A program made the translations under genes and the position numbers. Under the pieces are notes generated by a model. It was not told the origin of the DNA and did not search any database. It saw nothing but the letters and a program-made list of their open reading frames with translations. Positions 26,359 through 34,561 of a stretch of DNA of 64,000 nt are shown in pieces. The number at the start of each line of letters is the position of its first letter. Within the stretch, counting starts at the first letter, position 1. This stretch comes from Nocardiopsis quinghaiensis. GTDB lineage: Bacteria; Actinomycetota; Actinomycetes; Streptosporangiales; Streptosporangiaceae. The stretch spans positions 186,001 through 250,000 of the forward strand of contig NZ_VWVU01000004.1 in NCBI RefSeq assembly GCF_008638365.1, given 5' to 3'.

Positions 26359-26619
26359 GTGAGTCTTCTGAACGAACAGATCGACGTCCGCTCCACCGAG
26401 GGCGGGAGTCCCGTGCGGTTCACCTGGCGCGGCCGCACCTTCCGGGTGCGCAGGATCATCGGCGACTGGCCCGCGCGCCCCGAGGCGCCCGGTACCTCCG
26501 CCAACCGGGTCCGCATGCTCCGCGTCTCGGCCGAGTCCGACGCCGGTGAGCCCAGCATCGTCGACATCTCCCGCGACGCCGGGGCCGACCGCTGGACCAT
26601 GCGCCGCCAGTGGAACTAG
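26359..26619 (+). CDS. DUF6504 family protein, probably SOS-induced
   Basis: 86 residues: LNEQIDVRSTEGGSPVRFTW, RGRTFRVRRIIGDW and a final DRWTMRRQW. This small beta-rich domain is, from memory, also found fused to or beside ImuB-like Y-family polymerase proteins in actinobacteria. There is no Shine-Dalgarno sequence; the promoter places the transcript start on the GTG. A perfect LexA box overlaps the promoter, so it should be induced by DNA damage. No polymerase or imuA/dnaE2 gene is beside it here, so it is a solitary SOS gene. The biochemical role is unknown. Confidence 0.85.
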   Translation: MSLLNEQIDVRSTEGGSPVRFTWRGRTFRVRRIIGDWPARPEAPGTSANRVRMLRVSAESDAGEPSIVDISRDAGADRWTMRRQWN

Positions 26620-26632
26620 CCGTGCCTCTCCG

Positions 26633-26693
26633 GATGATCTTGCCCCTACTGGCGTTCTCGACCGTCGACACCGCCAGTAGGGGCAAGATCATC
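26633..26693. repeat. Long perfect inverted repeat between convergent genes
   Basis: Two 22-base arms (26633-26654 and 26672-26693) are exact inverted copies, separated by a 17-base loop. The arm begins GATGATCTTGCCCCTACTGG. It has no T tract. It may terminate both the DUF6504 and M48-like transcripts, or be a dispersed palindromic repeat. Confidence 0.85.
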
Positions 26694-26711
26694 GCTGTTG
26701 GGAGCCGGCCG

Positions 26712-27644
26712 CTAGAGGAAGATCCTGCCGCGCCGGGTGCGGTCGCGCAGGGCGGCCATCCGGCGGGTGTTGCCGGGGCGCCGGGCCAGCAGGTGGTACA
26801 GCAGCAGCGAGAAGCCCCGGTCGGTGCGCGCCCGGTCCGCCATCTCGCCCATGTTGACCCGCGTGTACAGGTGGCCGCCCCCGGCGGTGATCCGCGCGGC
26901 GTGCGCCCCCTCGGGGACGTGCGCGTAGGCGTGGTTGTCGGCCGTGTACTCCATGGCCCGCGACAGTGCCGCTCCCAGGCCGGGGACCAGGTCCGCTCCC
27001 AGGGCCGCGGTCCTTCGCCAGAAGCCGGTGTGCCCGGCGGCCACGTGCCCCAGCTGGTGCGCGACCAGGAAGGCCAGCGCCCGGGGATCGCGGATCCTGC
27101 CGTCCGGACCGAACAACTCGTCCGACAGCACCAGGTACCGGCGCAACCCGTGCCCGGCGGCGTCCGCCTCCCGGTACCGGCCTCCCACCCGCACGTACAC
27201 CTCCGGGGTCCGGGACAGCCCCATGCCGGCGGCCAGTGACACCACGGTCCGGTACACCTCGGGGAACTGGGTGGGCGAGATCTTCACCGACTCCGCCCTT
27301 CGCCGCGCGTACGACAGCCCCCGCGCCTTCCAGTGCGCGGCGGTCACCGCGGCCGGGGCGGCGGCCGCCCACACCCACGACCCCGTCGCGGACCACACCG
27401 TGTGGACCAGCCCGGCGGCCATCAGCAGGGTCACGCCCACGCACACGGCCAGCAGCGGCGCCTCCCACGGGTGCGCGGGCGCCGGGACGACCTCCTCGTC
27501 GGCGTCGAGCGCGTACAGTTCCCCGGAGTAACCGGGCGGAAGGTGACGATGGCCCGCTCCCGGGCCGGATGCCGCGGGACAGCCGGGCGCATCGTGGATC
27601 GAACCGGCGGTGGCACGCCCCTCCGGCGGCGTCACATGGGACAT
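26712..27644 (-). CDS. M48 peptidase-like membrane protein with altered active site (HQxxH)
   Basis: 310 residues from the ATG at 27644, which has GAGGGGAGG upstream; a longer ORF is unlikely. Two membrane segments (about residues 65-110) precede a peptidase-like domain with the M48 pattern VYVRVGG...RYLVLSDELF...FLVAHQLGHVAAGH and later AMEYTADNHA. The zinc ligands (two His and the downstream Glu) are retained, but the catalytic Glu of HExxH is Gln (codon CAG). It may bind zinc and substrate without cleaving, or be a regulatory pseudoprotease. Function unknown. Confidence 0.85.
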   Translation of the reverse strand: MSHVTPPEGRATAGSIHDAPGCPAASGPGAGHRHLPPGYSGELYALDADEEVVPAPAHPWEAPLLAVCVGVTLLMAAGLVHTVWSATGSWVWAAAAPAAVTAAHWKARGLSYARRRAESVKISPTQFPEVYRTVVSLAAGMGLSRTPEVYVRVGGRYREADAAGHGLRRYLVLSDELFGPDGRIRDPRALAFLVAHQLGHVAAGHTGFWRRTAALGADLVPGLGAALSRAMEYTADNHAYAHVPEGAHAARITAGGGHLYTRVNMGEMADRARTDRGFSLLLYHLLARRPGNTRRMAALRDRTRRGRIFL

Positions 27645-27880
27645 CCTGCCTCCCCTCGGGTCGCTGCGGTCTGCGGGACGGCGGGGGATGACTACTTTCT
27701 GTGTCCGAATATTACTTTCCGCTTTCCCGGGGATGGGGTTGGCGCGCGACGGCGTGTCCGAAACCCGGTCCCGTCCACCAGGCGGGATCCGGTGCGCCGT
27801 CACCAGCAGAGCGCTCCCGGTGCCGAGGACCCTCTGGCCCCATCAGCCGCACAGGGTGACCAAGGCGGCCGTGGCGACAG

Positions 27881-28618
27881 TCAGCGCGGCTGCTCGTACT
27901 GGTGCATCTCCTCGGCGAGCACGTCCAGAAAGCGGTCCACCTGTGCCGGGTCGTACCCCGGCCGCGCCCGCGTGGTGGCGAACTGGACCCGCTCCACCTC
28001 GGCGGCGGTGAGGGTCGCCCGATCCGGACGCCCCTGCTGGAGCATGGCCAGCGTGAACTCGGCGCGGTCCAGGAAGTCGTCGACCTCCTGCTCGTTGTAA
28101 CCCGTGGTCAGCCGGGTCGTGGCGAACTGCTGCTCCCGGATGTCCTCGGGCGTCATCCCGGAACGCCGTGGCGGCCGGGACGGCTGGTCGGGCAGCCCCG
28201 TCGCGTGACGCTGCTGTGGTTCGTCCGGCTGGCGGCCGTGTGCCCGCGGGAGGGCGCCCCGGCCACCGGGACCGCCCGGACCGCCCGCGGACCTGGGCGG
28301 CAGGGGCGGCGACTGTTGCCGGCCGTTGGAGCGCCCGAGCCCGCGTCCGGCCAGGTCGGCGACCACGATGTCGAGGAAGTCGTCGACCTCGTCCTCGCGG
28401 TACCCCGGGCTCAGCCTCGTGGTGCGGAACCGCGCGTTGCGCACCTCGTCGGCCGTGATGAGGGGGCCGGTGCGCGGCCCGCCCTCCAGGGCGACGAGCG
28501 TCGCCTCGACCCGGTCGAGGAGTTCGTCGACGTCCTCCTCGTTGTAACCCGGGCGCAGACGCACCGTGTGGAACTTCTTTTCGCGGATGTCCGCCGGTGT
28601 CAGAGGCATGGTCCCCAT
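27881..28618 (-). CDS. Protein with four DivIVA-type motifs
   Basis: 245 residues. Four copies of the short DivI1A motif occur in two pairs: FHTVRLRPGYNEEDVDELLD, FRTTRLSPGYREDEVDDFLD, then after a Pro/Gly/Arg linker (about 90-150) FATTRLTTGYNEQEVDDFLD and FATTRARPGYDPAQVDRFLD. True DivIVA has one such motif followed by a long coiled coil; no coiled coil is present here. The motif binds curved membrane or partner proteins at poles and septa in other actinobacteria. The start may be 28618 or 28609. It lies beside a second two-motif protein and a cell-wall amidase, which suggests a role in growth or division. Confidence 0.85.
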   Translation of the reverse strand: MGTMPLTPADIREKKFHTVRLRPGYNEEDVDELLDRVEATLVALEGGPRTGPLITADEVRNARFRTTRLSPGYREDEVDDFLDIVVADLAGRGLGRSNGRQQSPPLPPRSAGGPGGPGGRGALPRAHGRQPDEPQQRHATGLPDQPSRPPRRSGMTPEDIREQQFATTRLTTGYNEQEVDDFLDRAEFTLAMLQQGRPDRATLTAAEVERVQFATTRARPGYDPAQVDRFLDVLAEEMHQYEQPR

Positions 28619-28645
28619 TGTGCAGTTCCGAGGTTCCCCGGTCGG

Positions 28646-28966
28646 TTATCCCCGGGACGTGCGCGACTCGGCGTCGGCGAGCCGTTCCACGAGGTCGGAC
28701 AGGACGTACGAGACCTGGTCGCGGTCGTACCCGCGCAGGACCAGGTCCAGGGTGGCCGCCCGCAACTCCTGGGCGGTGATGGGAGCCGGGTTCTGCTCGG
28801 GGGGCAGACCGGCGACCGGTATCGCCGCGTCGGTGAAGGCCGGGGTGCCGGTGAGCGTGGCCAGGGTGAAGTTGACGCGGTCGAGAAGATCCTCCACCTG
28901 GCGGCGGTGGAAGCCCCGCAGAATCACGTCGAATGCGGGGAGGGGTTGGGGAGCAGGGGACGTCAT
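28646..28966 (-). CDS. Protein with two DivIVA-type motifs
   Basis: 106 residues from the ATG at 28966. Two motifs: FDVILRGFHRRQVEDLLDRV near the N-terminus and LDLVLRGYDRDQVSYVLSDL near the C-terminus, joined by about 40 residues ending in ITAQELRAA. It lies 28 bases upstream of the four-motif gene on the same strand and is probably co-transcribed with it. No enzyme or membrane signature. Confidence 0.8.
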   Translation of the reverse strand: MTSPAPQPLPAFDVILRGFHRRQVEDLLDRVNFTLATLTGTPAFTDAAIPVAGLPPEQNPAPITAQELRAATLDLVLRGYDRDQVSYVLSDLVERLADAESRTSRG

Positions 28967-29045
28967 GGACGCATTATGCCTGTCGGGGGTGGCCTCCGCC
29001 ACACTCCGCGGCCGTTTGTGGCCGGGTGCGGACGCCCGCACCGCC

Positions 29046-29936
29046 TCACTGGCGCATGAGGTAGACGGCCAGCCCGTGGGCGATGGCGTCGGCGGCCCGC
29101 TCCCGCCACTCGGGGTCCTCCATGAGCGCGGCGTCCTCGGTGTTGCGCATGTTGCCCGTTTCCAGGAACACCTTGGGCACGTCGGACATGTTCAGCCCGC
29201 CCAGGTCGGTGCGTTCGTCCATGCCCTCGTCGGCGAGGTAGTCGGCGCGGGGGACGCCGCTTCCCTCCAGGTACGCACTGTGGACATCCTCGGCGAGCAG
29301 CCGGGAGGGCTCCACGATGTCGTCGGTGAAACCGCTGACCTCGCCCGGCATGATCACGTGGAATCCGCGCCCGGACTCGGGGCCGCCGTCGGCGTGGAGG
29401 GACACGGCGGCGTCCGCCTCCGCCTCGTTGCCGATGCCCGCGCGCTCGTCGATGCACGGACCGACGCCCTCGTTGTCCTCGCGGGTGAGGATGACGGTGG
29501 CGCCGTCGGCCTCCAGCCTCTCCCGGACCAGGACGGACAGGGACCAGTTGAACTCGTGCTCGGCGTAACCGCTCGCGGTCTCGGTACCGACGGTGTCACA
29601 GGCCTTCTGGTTCGGCCCGGCGGGGACCATCTCGTTGATCTCGTCGGCGGCGGAGGCGTTGCCGCCGTTGTGGCCGGGGTCGATGACCACGACCCGGGTG
29701 TCGAGGGGGCCGACGCCGCCGGATCCGCCGTCGTCTCCGCCTGGGGCGCCGCCGCCGGGTGAGCCGGCGCCGTCCTCGGGGCCGGGAAGCGGCGGTGCCG
29801 CGGTGGGGTCGGAGCCGGACGGCGTCCCGGGCGAAGCCGCGCAGGCGGCGGTGAGGAACAGGACCGAGGAGGCGAGGGACAGGGCGCGAGTGGCGCGGCT
29901 CCGGGGCCCTGGCGGTACGGAGACGGGCATGCCCAC
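29046..29936 (-). CDS. N-acetylmuramoyl-L-alanine amidase lipoprotein (Amidase_3)
   Basis: 296 residues. The signal peptide ends in a lipobox (LFLTAAC, Cys near residue 32), followed by a Pro/Gly/Asp linker to residue 75. The Amidase_3 domain shows the zinc ligands His in VIDPGHNGG, Glu in AEHEFNWS and His in VSLHADGG, and the catalytic Glu in KVFLETGNMRN. It cleaves the bond between MurNAc and the stem peptide in the wall outside the membrane. The DivIVA-motif genes lie downstream on the same strand (80 bases). Confidence 0.93.
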   Translation of the reverse strand: MGMPVSVPPGPRSRATRALSLASSVLFLTAACAASPGTPSGSDPTAAPPLPGPEDGAGSPGGGAPGGDDGGSGGVGPLDTRVVVIDPGHNGGNASAADEINEMVPAGPNQKACDTVGTETASGYAEHEFNWSLSVLVRERLEADGATVILTREDNEGVGPCIDERAGIGNEAEADAAVSLHADGGPESGRGFHVIMPGEVSGFTDDIVEPSRLLAEDVHSAYLEGSGVPRADYLADEGMDERTDLGGLNMSDVPKVFLETGNMRNTEDAALMEDPEWRERAADAIAHGLAVYLMRQ

Positions 29937-30529
29937 AACCTAGCCGTTCGCGTTGCCCGGAACGTACCCCCGGGAAGCCCCCGCGAAGGGCGCGTGCGCC
30001 GGGGCCGCGGCCGACACCGGGGGCACGGGGCCGGTCGGGCGAGCGGGGAGTGCCGCCGGCCACACGGCCGATCACGCCGGGGGATCCTCGAAACACGGAA
30101 AGCGCGGGAAGCCATTCCAGGTGCATTCCGGTGCGACACGGTTACTAGTAAGACGCTTGATTCGGTGCTGGGTTTACAGGGTTCACAAATATTTTTCCGA
30201 AATTAATGGCGACGTCGACCAGGGCGACATGGGCATCTGGTGTGATCCTTTTGTTACGCCATTAGTTGAGTTTTGTCCCCGGTTAGATGTAGGCTCCTGT
30301 GCAGGAAATAGGGAATGAGTACGACCCGGTTCCGTCTGGCCTCTCCATCCTGATGGCCGCGACCGCGCCTCCTCGTTTCCGCTGGTCAAGGGCTTCTGTG
30401 TATCCCTGCCATCCCCCATCCGACCCTGGTCCGCGTTCAGCGCCCCCGGGCTTCCCCACAGCCTGCGGTGGTACGCGTATCCAGGCCAGCCCGACGAGTT
30501 CGGGCTGTGGCGATCCGAAGAGGATTGAC
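29937..30529. other. Long intergenic region with AT-rich island and promoter of the first LAxTG gene
   Basis: No gene is seen. Bases 30120-30300 are much less GC-rich than the surroundings, with runs such as CACAAATATTTTTCCG. A promoter-like TTGAGT-N18-TAGGCT (30265-30294) would give a leader of about 230 bases before the TTG start of the surface-protein gene. The leader matches no riboswitch class that I know. Confidence 0.5.
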
Positions 30530-31816
30530 TTGAAGAACACTCGCGTTACCGCGCGCCGCATTCTGCAGGGTAGTGCCGCTTTCGCCGCCCTGGGTGCGCT
30601 CAGCATTGCCACCGCCCTTCCCGCCGCCGCCGAGACCGAGTACTACGGCTGGGCCTACGCCCACGTTGGTGACTATCAGGGCGTCTCTCAGATCTACAGC
30701 GGTACCACCAGCAACAGCTACTCCGGTTCCGTCGGCGACTGGCTGACCTTCTCCGGCACCAGCCGCGCCACCGTGGACGCCGACGGCGTCACCTCCACGG
30801 CCACCGTGGACACCGCCAAGGTCCAGATCGCCGTCTCCGATGTGGAGCAGATCATCGAGGAGAACCTCGACGGGGAGACCGAGGGCGAGGAGACCGACGA
30901 GGTCCCCGAGGAGTCCGAGGCCCCCAGCGAGGCGCCCAGCGAGGAGCCCGAAGAGACTGAGGCTCCCAGCGAGGCGCCCAGTGAGGTCCCTGGCGAGGAG
31001 CCCGAAGAGACTGAGACTCCCAGCGAGGCCCCCGTGGAGTCCGAGGTCCCCGAGGCTCCCACCGAGGCCCCCGAGGAGACCCAGGCTCCGGAGGTACCCG
31101 AGGAGACCGAGGTTCCCGAGGTCGACGAGTCCGGTGAGGCCACCACCGGGCCGGTCCCCTCGGAGGAGACCGAGCCCCTCATCCTGAACGAGGAGAACAC
31201 CGAGCTGAGCAGCGGCTCGGACGAGATCGTCCTCGATGCCACCCTCTCGGGTGTGACGACCACGACGACTCAGAGCTGGGACGGTGAAGTCTCCCGCAGC
31301 GCTGACATCGCCGACATCTCCTACCCGGACATCGTCACCCTCGACGACGGCCAGGAGGTCACCGTCTGGATCGACATCGAGTCCTACGAGGGGACCGACG
31401 AGTTCGTCGACGAGCACGAGGAGTACAGCGTCGCCTGGAAGGACGCGTACACCGGCTATGCGGTGACCTTCACCGTCGACGGCGCCGAGGCCCCGTTCTA
31501 CCACGTGAAACTGGCCGCGAGCTCGGCCAACGTGGGCACGGCCGAGATCGACGCCGGCGACGGTGACGGTGGCGGTGGCGGTGGCGACGACAAGGGCGAC
31601 GACAAGCCCGCCCCGACCCACCCCGAGGACAAGGGCGGCGAGAAGGACGACTCCAAGAAGCTGGAGAACACGGAGTCCCTGGCCCGGACCGGTAGCCCGG
31701 TGGTCGGCCTGATCGCGGCCGGTGCCGCGGTCGCCACCGGTGGTGGTGCGGCCGCGTACTTCGCCCGCCGCAGGAAGAACGCCGATGACTCCGCCACGGA
31801 GACCAGCGAGGACTAA
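30530..31816 (+). CDS. LAxTG sortase-anchored surface protein, paralogue 1
   Basis: 428 residues from a TTG with AAGAGGA upstream. Signal peptide residues 1-35 (ending TALPAAAE). A beta-rich domain (about 36-110) is split from a second one (about 220-350, from DEIVLDATLSGVTTTTTQSW) by an acidic Glu/Pro/Ser stalk of imperfect repeats such as EEPEETEAPSEAPSE. The C-terminus has LARTG (384-388), a hydrophobic helix and RRRK, the class E sortase signal pattern. It should be linked to peptidoglycan. No sortase gene is nearby. The next gene encodes a paralogue with the same layout. Function unknown. Confidence 0.85.
   Translation: MKNTRVTARRILQGSAAFAALGALSIATALPAAAETEYYGWAYAHVGDYQGVSQIYSGTTSNSYSGSVGDWLTFSGTSRATVDADGVTSTATVDTAKVQIAVSDVEQIIEENLDGETEGEETDEVPEESEAPSEAPSEEPEETEAPSEAPSEVPGEEPEETETPSEAPVESEVPEAPTEAPEETQAPEVPEETEVPEVDESGEATTGPVPSEETEPLILNEENTELSSGSDEIVLDATLSGVTTTTTQSWDGEVSRSADIADISYPDIVTLDDGQEVTVWIDIESYEGTDEFVDEHEEYSVAWKDAYTGYAVTFTVDGAEAPFYHVKLAASSANVGTAEIDAGDGDGGGGGGDDKGDDKPAPTHPEDKGGEKDDSKKLENTESLARTGSPVVGLIAAGAAVATGGGAAAYFARRRKNADDSATETSED
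30900..31135 (+). repeat. Degenerate Glu/Pro-rich coding repeats
   Basis: Imperfect tandem units encoding SEAPSEEPEETEAP-like segments form the stalk of the first surface protein. The units GAGGCGCCCAGCGAGG and GAGCCCGAAGAGACTGA recur nearly unchanged, so copy number may vary between strains. Confidence 0.7.
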
Positions 31817-31848
31817 GCCCTCAGTTCGGCGGTCGGCTGAGCCGGCTC

Positions 31849-31875
31849 GGCCCCGGGGACGCGCTCCCCGGGGCC
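31849..31875 (+). terminator. Terminator of the first LAxTG gene
   Basis: GGCCCCGGGGA and its complement form an 11-bp stem with a five-base loop, followed by TTCCTGTTGTT. Confidence 0.7.
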
Positions 31876-32276
31876 TTCCTGTTGTTCCGGGCCCGCTTGT
31901 TCCGGGCCCTCACGACCCTCCGGCCTTCTGACCTTCCGGACCCGGTCCTCTGGAACTTCTGCCGGACCTCCGCCGGAAACCTCGGAACTTCTTGCCAATT
32001 GCCTCCGTTGTCTGGTGGTTGGTGCACATATGTCTGCCGATCGCCGTACGAGAGATGGTTTCCGTTTTGTGATCCAGGGGTTAGGCTCGCCGTAGCGGCT
32101 CCCCCACGCGCCGTACACCGGAGCCCCCTTCCGGGGCGGGAGGACTCCGGTGCGCATCCGCCCCGCACCCTGTGGCCGACCCTTCCAGGCCGGCCCGGCA
32201 ACCCTGTTCGTCGTCCGCGGCGGGCACGGGCCGACCCCCGGGTCGGACATCCCCCAGATACATCAGGAGTGTTGTG
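31876..32276. other. Promoter and leader region of the second LAxTG gene
   Basis: No gene is seen. A TAGGCT element at about 32081, preceded by TTTTGTGATCC, resembles the TAGGCT promoter of the first paralogue, giving a leader of about 190 bases. A hairpin with CACCGGAG/CTCCGGTG arms (about 32118-32153) lies in the leader. Confidence 0.4.
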
Positions 32277-33581
32277 GTGTCTCCCGCCAAGTCGACCGCA
32301 CGCCGCCTCGCCAGCGTCGGCGCCCTGTTCACCGCACTCGGCGCGATCGGTGCCGTGACCGCGCTCCCGGCCTCCGCTGACCAGCTCGTCTGGGGGAACG
32401 CCCAGGCCTGGGTGTCCGACGGCGACGCCGTCACCGGCTACTCGACCGCCACCGGCTTCGGTGGCACGACCGAGGGCAGCGCCACGGCCGGGGACGTCTT
32501 CGGTCCGATGGCGAACTACCTGGAGATCGACGGCGAGAGCCACACCGTGGTCGACGACGCGGGTGCGCGCGCCGCCTCCACCGTGCGGACCGCGACCTTC
32601 CGGATGAGCGCCGCCGACCTCGCCGTCCACGGGATGATCGACGTACCGCCGGACGCTGCGCTTCCCGACTCCCCACCGTCCTCCGTCCCCTCGCCGTCCC
32701 CCGTCCCCTCACCCTCCGCCATCCCCTCCTCGGAGGCCGGGCCCTCGGAGGAGGAGCCCACCCCGTTCCGGGAAGAACCCGTTCCGGGCGACAAGGAGCC
32801 CGTGCGCGGTGGTGAGGAGAGCGGGGCCGGGGGGAGCACCACCGCCGCTCCCGGCGACCAGGAGGAGCCCGAGGCGGGGGAGGCGCCGTCCGAGACCCCC
32901 TTCCGCGAACCGCTGGAGGCCACCCCGTCCCCCAGCGCCTCCCCGGGCGAGGACGACGTGTTGGTCCTCGACGAGACCGGCTCCGAGACGGTCTCCGCCG
33001 ACGGCAACGCGGTGGAGTTCACCCTCGCCGACGTGACCACCACGGCCACCGCCGCGTACGGGGGCGAGACCGGGACGACGTTCGCGCACGGTGACCTGAG
33101 CGCGTTCGGCACGTCCCTGGGGCCGCTGCAGGCGGGTGGGGACGGGGTCTTGGCGCGGGACCTCCTGGAGGTGTTCGACGAGGACGGCGACGTGGCCCTG
33201 CAGGTGCCCGTCAGCGTCCGCTTCGTGGCCGGAGAGACGGCCTTCGGGGACGAGGACCCCGACTGGGAGGGCCGGGGGAGCCGCAGCTGGATGACCGTGT
33301 GGGTGCAGGTGGGCGAACCCGAGGAGGAGAAGGGGTTCGCGATGGACTTCGCCGACTCGTGGGTCCTCGGCTCCGTCCGCGCGGAGAGCACGTCACCGGT
33401 CCCCGGGGACAAGGGCGACGCGGAGACCGAGGAGGCGTCCGGTGGCGACGGCCGCCTGGCGACCACGGGCGGCTCGCTCGCCGCGCTGATCACCGCCGCG
33501 GTGGTGGCGGTCGGCGGTGGCGCGACCGCGACCTTCCTGGCCCGCAAGCGCACCACCGCCATGGACGACCGGATCGACTAG
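32277..33581 (+). CDS. LAxTG sortase-anchored surface protein, paralogue 2
   Basis: 434 residues from a GTG with CAGGAG upstream. It has the same plan as its upstream neighbour: a signal peptide ending TALPASAD, an N-terminal beta-rich domain (LVWGNAQAWVSDGDAVTGYS), a Pro/Ser/Glu-rich stalk (about 125-225) and a second beta domain. That domain contains FTLADVTTTATAAYGGETGT, which aligns with LDATLSGVTTTTTQSW of paralogue 1. It ends with LATTG (394-398), a hydrophobic helix and RKR. The stalk composition differs, so the pair arose by duplication with relaxed stalk evolution. The two probably form a related surface layer or adhesin set; this is inference. Confidence 0.83.
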   Translation: MSPAKSTARRLASVGALFTALGAIGAVTALPASADQLVWGNAQAWVSDGDAVTGYSTATGFGGTTEGSATAGDVFGPMANYLEIDGESHTVVDDAGARAASTVRTATFRMSAADLAVHGMIDVPPDAALPDSPPSSVPSPSPVPSPSAIPSSEAGPSEEEPTPFREEPVPGDKEPVRGGEESGAGGSTTAAPGDQEEPEAGEAPSETPFREPLEATPSPSASPGEDDVLVLDETGSETVSADGNAVEFTLADVTTTATAAYGGETGTTFAHGDLSAFGTSLGPLQAGGDGVLARDLLEVFDEDGDVALQVPVSVRFVAGETAFGDEDPDWEGRGSRSWMTVWVQVGEPEEEKGFAMDFADSWVLGSVRAESTSPVPGDKGDAETEEASGGDGRLATTGGSLAALITAAVVAVGGGATATFLARKRTTAMDDRID

Positions 33582-33647
33582 CCGGCTGCTCGGCCGAGGA
33601 CCGGGGCCGCGCCGAACCGCCTCCGCCCCGGGTCCGGACACACGGAA

Positions 33648-33675
33648 GGCGGGTCTCCTTGTCGGAAGACCCGCC
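33648..33675. terminator. Bidirectional terminator between LAxTG paralogue 2 and bldC
   Basis: GGCGGGTCT and AGACCCGCC arms (nine base pairs) with a ten-base loop between convergent genes. Confidence 0.55.
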
Positions 33676-33760
33676 CTCGACCATTGTCAGCCTTGCTCGG
33701 CTTTGTCAGCAGCCGGAGCCCGTCCGACCGTTCCCCCCGGAACCGGCACAGACCGGGAGA

Positions 33761-33964
33761 TCACTCCGTACGCTGGCTGGGGATTCCGGCCAGCAGGGCG
33801 CGGACCTCAGTCTCGCGGTAGCGGCGATGTCCGCCCAAGGTGCGGATCGAGGTCAGCTTGCCCGCCTTGGCCCAGCGTGTCACGGTCTTGGGATCCACGC
33901 GGAACATGGTGGCAACCTCGGCGGGGGTCAACAGGGGCTCCGCCTCGGGCGTGCGAGTTGACAT
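33761..33964 (-). CDS. bldC: Developmental regulator BldC
   Basis: 67 residues; the Streptomyces protein has 68. The sequence LLTPAEVATMFRVDPKTVTR, then WAKAGKLTSIRTLGGHRRYR, is the BldC MerR-like DNA-binding domain, nearly invariant among actinomycetes. BldC binds AT-rich direct repeats cooperatively and delays entry into development in Streptomyces. The ATG at 33964 gives the standard N-terminus (MSTRTPEAEPLL); a longer ORF start is rejected. The upstream region has inverted repeats and a long non-coding stretch, consistent with complex control. Confidence 0.97.
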   Translation of the reverse strand: MSTRTPEAEPLLTPAEVATMFRVDPKTVTRWAKAGKLTSIRTLGGHRRYRETEVRALLAGIPSQRTE

Positions 33965-34034
33965 GTGTACGGCCTCTCCTCCTGGATCTGTGTGCCGATC
34001 CTTGAGCCTTAATCCTGGCACTTGGCCCGGATGT

Positions 34035-34077
34035 CCAATATTCCCTCTAGGTCTATATTGGCATCACCCGAGGTGAT
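34035..34077. promoter_or_regulatory. Palindromes in the bldC promoter region
   Basis: CCAATAT-N13-ATATTGG is followed by ATCACCCGAGGTGAT, lying 70-113 bases upstream of bldC in the most AT-rich stretch nearby. They are candidate regulator sites, possibly for BldC itself or another developmental factor. Confidence 0.4.
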
Positions 34078-34561
34078 TGTACGACCACTCCAAGCAACTT
34101 TGCACGTGGGAGGCCAAGAAAGCCGCCCGTGGCCGCGTCACGCTAAGTGATTCTAGCGACACGTTTAGTGGCATGTGGCGTATTCGGTCAAAACTTCGTT
34201 CTCCGGCCTCGTTTTTCTCGATCCGGAGTTCCCGAAGTGCTACGGAGACCTGACCGAAACCCGGTGTCACGTTCCGGGGAGGGGAGGGCGTCGCCCTGGT
34301 CGGCCGCCGCGCGGAAGGACGTGGGGTGGACCGGTGGGGCGGGGCTGCGTGTGCTTCGGCTGGTGGGTCGTGATGTGCGGATCGCCCGCGTGGCAAGGGT
34401 TCCGTGGTTACTCAGAGTGCACTCAGTGATCGGCTGGTTACAGTCTACGCTGATCCCTATCGGGCGTTATGCCCAGTTTCACGACGCTTGATGTCGTGCG
34501 TGGACGACGTCCGGGCTCGCACCGTTGCCACGTGCGAAAAGATCTCCGGGGGAGGCCGAGA

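Noticed and set aside
32080..32276. c-di-AMP (ydaO-type) riboswitch in the surface-protein leader
   Set aside because: The conserved riboswitch blocks are not present; only generic GC-rich hairpins are seen.
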